Part shown: positions 8,102 to 9,943 of the stretch, piece by piece | How positions within the stretch are numbered: position 1 is the stretch's first letter | Layout: the number at the start of each line of letters is the position of its first letter | Origin: an uncultured Clostridium sp. | Lineage (GTDB): Bacteria; Bacillota; Clostridia; Peptostreptococcales; Peptostreptococcaceae | DNA length: 9,943 nucleotides | NCBI GenBank assembly: GCA_900550335.1 | Contig: URRU01000061.1 | Coordinates: forward strand, 1-9,943 | Direction of reading: 5' to 3' | Position numbers and translations under genes: made by a program | Notes under the pieces: generated by a model | What the model saw: only the letters and a program-made list of their open reading frames with translations | Database searches by the model: none | Told to the model about the DNA's origin: nothing

Positions 8102-8116
8102 ATTCTGGTATAGAAT
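8088..8116 (+). promoter_or_regulatory. Promoter of the T-box leader and transporter operon
   Basis: TTGACT (8088-8093) and TAGAAT (8111-8116) are separated by 17 nt. The overlapping TATAGA (8109-8114), with TGG before it, is an alternative extended -10. The predicted start is near 8123, about 430 nt before the binding protein gene, which is the usual leader size for a T-box. Confidence 0.75.
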
Positions 8117-8122
8117 AAAAAA

Positions 8123-8428
8123 CATAACAAAGCAGAGTAAATAATCAGATAAAGCGAAGAAGAGAAGTAGTAGATAGTAAAGTCTTTTCAGAGAGATTTC
8201 GGTTGGTGTGAGAAATCAAGAACTAATTATCGAACACATCTCAGAGCATAGCACCGAGAAAGAGAATTCATGTAGGCTGCTACGGTAGTACCCGTTATCG
8301 TACAAGGGTATCGTCTTTTTATAAGACCGTACTCTATGAGGCTAGTATCGTGAGGTACTAGTGAAGAGAGGTGGAACCACGGAATTAATACTCCCGTCCT
8401 CTAGCTTAGCTAGAGTGCGGGAGTTTTT
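8123..8428 (+). ncRNA. T-box riboswitch, predicted histidine (tRNA-His) specific
   Basis: All main T-box parts can be drawn. In Stem I, GAGA (8162-8165) pairs with TCTC (8239-8242) and GATA (8173-8176) with TATC (8228-8231). They enclose a specifier loop of AGTAGTA (8166-8172) facing GAACACA (8232-8238). The codon in the tyrS-like position GAA-NNN-A is CAC (8235-8237), His. The distal part shows the AGAGAG bulge region (8190-8195) and a hairpin 8195-8217 with loop GGTTGGTGTGA. A Stem II-type segment CCCGTTATCG (8291-8300) follows. Stem III is an 8-bp hairpin (8342-8361) closed by a GTGA tetraloop. The antiterminator pairs AGAGG (8367-8371) with CCTCT (8398-8402) and ACGG (8379-8382) with CCGT (8394-8397), leaving the canonical 7-nt bulge TGGAACC (8372-8378) that binds the uncharged tRNA 3' end. 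The competing terminator starts at 8390. Uncharged tRNA-His should favour read-through into the transporter genes. The T-box call is very sure; the His specifier is well supported by its loop position. Confidence 0.95.
8390..8428 (+). terminator. T-box regulated terminator
   Basis: ACTCCCG (8390-8396) pairs with CGGGAGT (8418-8424), and CTCTAGC (8399-8405) with GCTAGAG (8409-8415), around a TTA loop with a small internal mismatch. T-run 8424-8428 follows. Its 5' arm shares positions 8394-8402 with the antiterminator, so the two structures exclude each other. Confidence 0.93.
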
Positions 8429-8555
8429 ATTTTACCTAAAAATAGAAACTGCTTGAATGAAAGTGGAGTTAAATCTGAGAATTATCACAAGAAAGGTTTT
8501 CTGAATATTTGCATAACTGCAAGAATAAAAAAAGAAATTACAGGAGGAAACGAAA

Positions 8556-9335
8556 ATGAAAAAATTATTAAGAAAAGTGATGGTAGTATTTGCAGCAATG
8601 GTAATAGTATTAGGGATGACAGCTTGTTCATCAAAAGATAGCGGAAGTGCAGATAACAAGGTAATCGTAGGATTTGACAACACATTTGTACCTATGGGAT
8701 TTTTAGATGAAGATGGAAATACAGTAGGATTTGATGTTGATTTAGCAAAAGAAACATTTGAGAGATTAGGAATGGAAGTAGAGTTCCAGCCAATAGACTG
8801 GTCAATGAAAGAAACAGAGTTAAACAGTGGTAACGTGGATGTTTTATGGAATGGATATTCATTAAGCCCAGAAAGAAAGAAAATAGTTTCTTATTCAGAT
8901 CCATACCTTCAGAACAAACAGATAATAGTTACAATGGCAGATTCAAATATAAATACTAAAGCTGATTTAGCAGGAAAAGAAGTAGGAACTCAGCAGGAAT
9001 CAACAGCTCAGGCTGCAGTAGAAGCAGATACAGAGTTTGTAAGTTCACTAAAAGGTGGAGCACCAGTTCTTTACGATACTTATGATAAAGCTCTTAGAGA
9101 TTTAGAGATAGGAAGAACTTCAGCAGTAGCAGGAGATGAAGTTTTAATAAGATACTATATGTCACAGAAAGGTGAAGATAAATATAAAGTACTAGAAGAA
9201 AACTTCGGATTAGAAGATTATGTAGTAGCATTTGCAAAAGACAACACAGAATTAAGAGATAAGGTAAATGATACATTAAAAGAAATAAAAGACGATGGAA
9301 CATTTGACGAAATATATGCAAAATGGTTCAAATAA
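8556..9335 (+). CDS. Amino-acid ABC transporter substrate-binding lipoprotein (family 3), probably for histidine
   Basis: This is a 259-residue exported lipoprotein that captures an amino acid outside the cell for an ABC importer. Residues 1-23 form a lipoprotein signal (KK and RK, hydrophobic core to residue 20) ending in MTAC, with C24 as the lipidated cysteine; Met at -3 is a slightly unusual lipobox. A Ser/Asp/Gly-rich linker follows. The family 3 signature GFDVDLAKETFERLG lies at 58-72. SPERKKIVSYSDPYL (104-118) supplies the conserved Arg, R107, that binds the substrate carboxylate. D194 in AVAGDEVL fits the position that binds the alpha-amino group. Length matches the family. The start at ATG 8556 has AGGAGG (8542-8547) 8 nt upstream. 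It is the first gene after the T-box, followed 141 nt later by the permease. Histidine as substrate rests on the CAC specifier rather than on residues; other polar amino acids are possible. Confidence 0.92.
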   Translation: MKKLLRKVMVVFAAMVIVLGMTACSSKDSGSADNKVIVGFDNTFVPMGFLDEDGNTVGFDVDLAKETFERLGMEVEFQPIDWSMKETELNSGNVDVLWNGYSLSPERKKIVSYSDPYLQNKQIIVTMADSNINTKADLAGKEVGTQQESTAQAAVEADTEFVSSLKGGAPVLYDTYDKALRDLEIGRTSAVAGDEVLIRYYMSQKGEDKYKVLEENFGLEDYVVAFAKDNTELRDKVNDTLKEIKDDGTFDEIYAKWFK

Positions 9336-9476
9336 GATAGATTTAAGGGAATAGTTAAATATAAAATAAATTTAAAAAATGAGAAGTAAATTATAAAACA
9401 AAAGGTAAACTAATAAAATAAAGGAAATAGATTTATTGATTAATTAGTAATTTAACAGTGAAGGAGAATGAGAATT
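9336..9476 (+). other. Intergenic gap inside the transporter operon
   Basis: These 141 nt between binding protein and permease are A/T-rich. No hairpin with a T-run and no convincing -35/-10 pair were seen. A gap this long after a binding protein gene often allows processing or differential stability that keeps the binding protein more abundant, but no such structure is visible here. Confidence 0.5.
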
Positions 9477-9943
9477 ATGATAGAAGGTATAAAAATAGTT
9501 ATAGCACTATTTACAATAACGTTAGTACTTTCAATTCCGGCTGGGATTGGAGTAGCTCTTTTAAGAATTTCAAAAAACGTAATAATAAGAAAGGTAACTT
9601 CTTTTTACATACTTATAATGAGAGGTACTCCACTTCTTCTTCAGATGATAGTTATATTCTATGGTCTTCCACTTATAGGAATAACATTTGATAGATTTAC
9701 AGCAGGAGCGGTTGCATTCTTCTTCAATTATACAGCATATTTTGCAGAGATATTTAGAGGGGGAATACAATCAATAGACAAAGGTCAGTACGAAGCAGCT
9801 TATGTTTTAGGATTTGATAAAGTTTCAATGTATAAAAGAATAATACTTCCTCAGGTTGTAAAAAGAGTATTAGCGCCTGTATCAAATGAAGTAATAACAC
9901 TTGTAAAAGATACTTCTCTTGTATACATATTAGGTCTAAACGA
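9477..9943 (+). CDS. Amino-acid ABC transporter permease, His/Glu/Gln/Arg-type (partial, runs off the window)
   Basis: The first 155 residues are present and the frame is still open at the window edge. Family members are usually about 210-230 residues, so about 60 or more residues are missing. Membrane segments lie at about 4-28, 43-67 and 73-92. RGTPLLLQ (49-56) is the hallmark of the polar amino-acid permease subfamily. NYTAYFAEIFRGGI (84-97) is the usual helix and loop before the EAA motif. The EAA loop EAAYVLGFDKVSMYKRIILPQ starts at residue 106, with its G at 112 and LP at 124-125; this is the surface that docks on the ATPase. The start at ATG 9477 has AAGGAG (9461-9466) 10 nt upstream. 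It follows the binding protein in the same direction with no terminator between, so the T-box should govern both. An ATPase gene is expected just downstream. A frame at 9458-9691 overlaps this gene and is not real. Confidence 0.93.
   Translation, partial: MIEGIKIVIALFTITLVLSIPAGIGVALLRISKNVIIRKVTSFYILIMRGTPLLLQMIVIFYGLPLIGITFDRFTAGAVAFFFNYTAYFAEIFRGGIQSIDKGQYEAAYVLGFDKVSMYKRIILPQVVKRVLAPVSNEVITLVKDTSLVYILGLN

Noticed and set aside
8453..8641. Plus-strand frame of 62 residues overlapping the binding protein start
   Set aside because: It lies partly in the leader, has no Shine-Dalgarno, and overlaps the signal peptide region of a clear gene in another frame.
9458..9691. Plus-strand frame of 77 residues
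   Set aside because: It overlaps the permease in another frame; the permease frame carries the RGTPLLLQ and EAA motifs and a better ribosome binding site. The Ser/Asn/Tyr-rich product has no family features.

Overview
The window comes from a low-GC Gram-positive anaerobe, most likely a Clostridia member of the Peptostreptococcaceae type. The signs are strongly AT-rich intergenic DNA, heavy use of ATA (Ile) and AGA (Arg), frequent CAG for Gln despite the low GC, strong purine-rich ribosome binding sites, a T-box leader, and a large oxygen-sensitive-type activase. The family-level assignment is an inference from codon style and gene content. All six genes are on the + strand. No tRNA, rRNA, insertion sequence or CRISPR array was seen.

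Layout. Positions 1-405 are an AT-rich non-coding stretch ending in a good sigma-A-type promoter. Positions 406-1557 encode a polytopic Gate (nucleoside-recognition) domain membrane protein, closed by two terminator hairpins. Positions 1843-6099 encode a 1418-residue fused protein: two ASKHA-type 2-hydroxyacyl-CoA dehydratase activase domains, a Cys-rich linker, and a dehydratase/DUF2229-like reductase part. Positions 6175-6543 encode a small C_GCAxxG_C_C-type redox protein with its own promoter and a strong terminator. Positions 6719-8014 encode a protein of unknown function with a C-terminal HEPN-like RNxxxH motif, as a single-gene unit with its own promoter and terminator. Positions 8088-8428 hold a promoter and a complete T-box riboswitch whose specifier reads CAC (His). 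It controls an amino-acid ABC transporter made of a lipoprotein binding protein (8556-9335) and a permease (from 9477) that runs off the end of the window.

How the parts work together. The activase fusion and the small Cys protein are neighbours and look like an ATP-driven, iron-sulfur-dependent low-potential electron-transfer unit, although a separate promoter lies between them. The T-box plus transporter is a coherent regulon: uncharged tRNA-His should let transcription run into a histidine-type uptake system. The HEPN-like gene is functionally unrelated to its neighbours. It is the best candidate here for an under-described system, namely a solitary RNase of the kind seen in anti-phage abortive infection. 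Its control region carries repeated elements right at the predicted transcription start.
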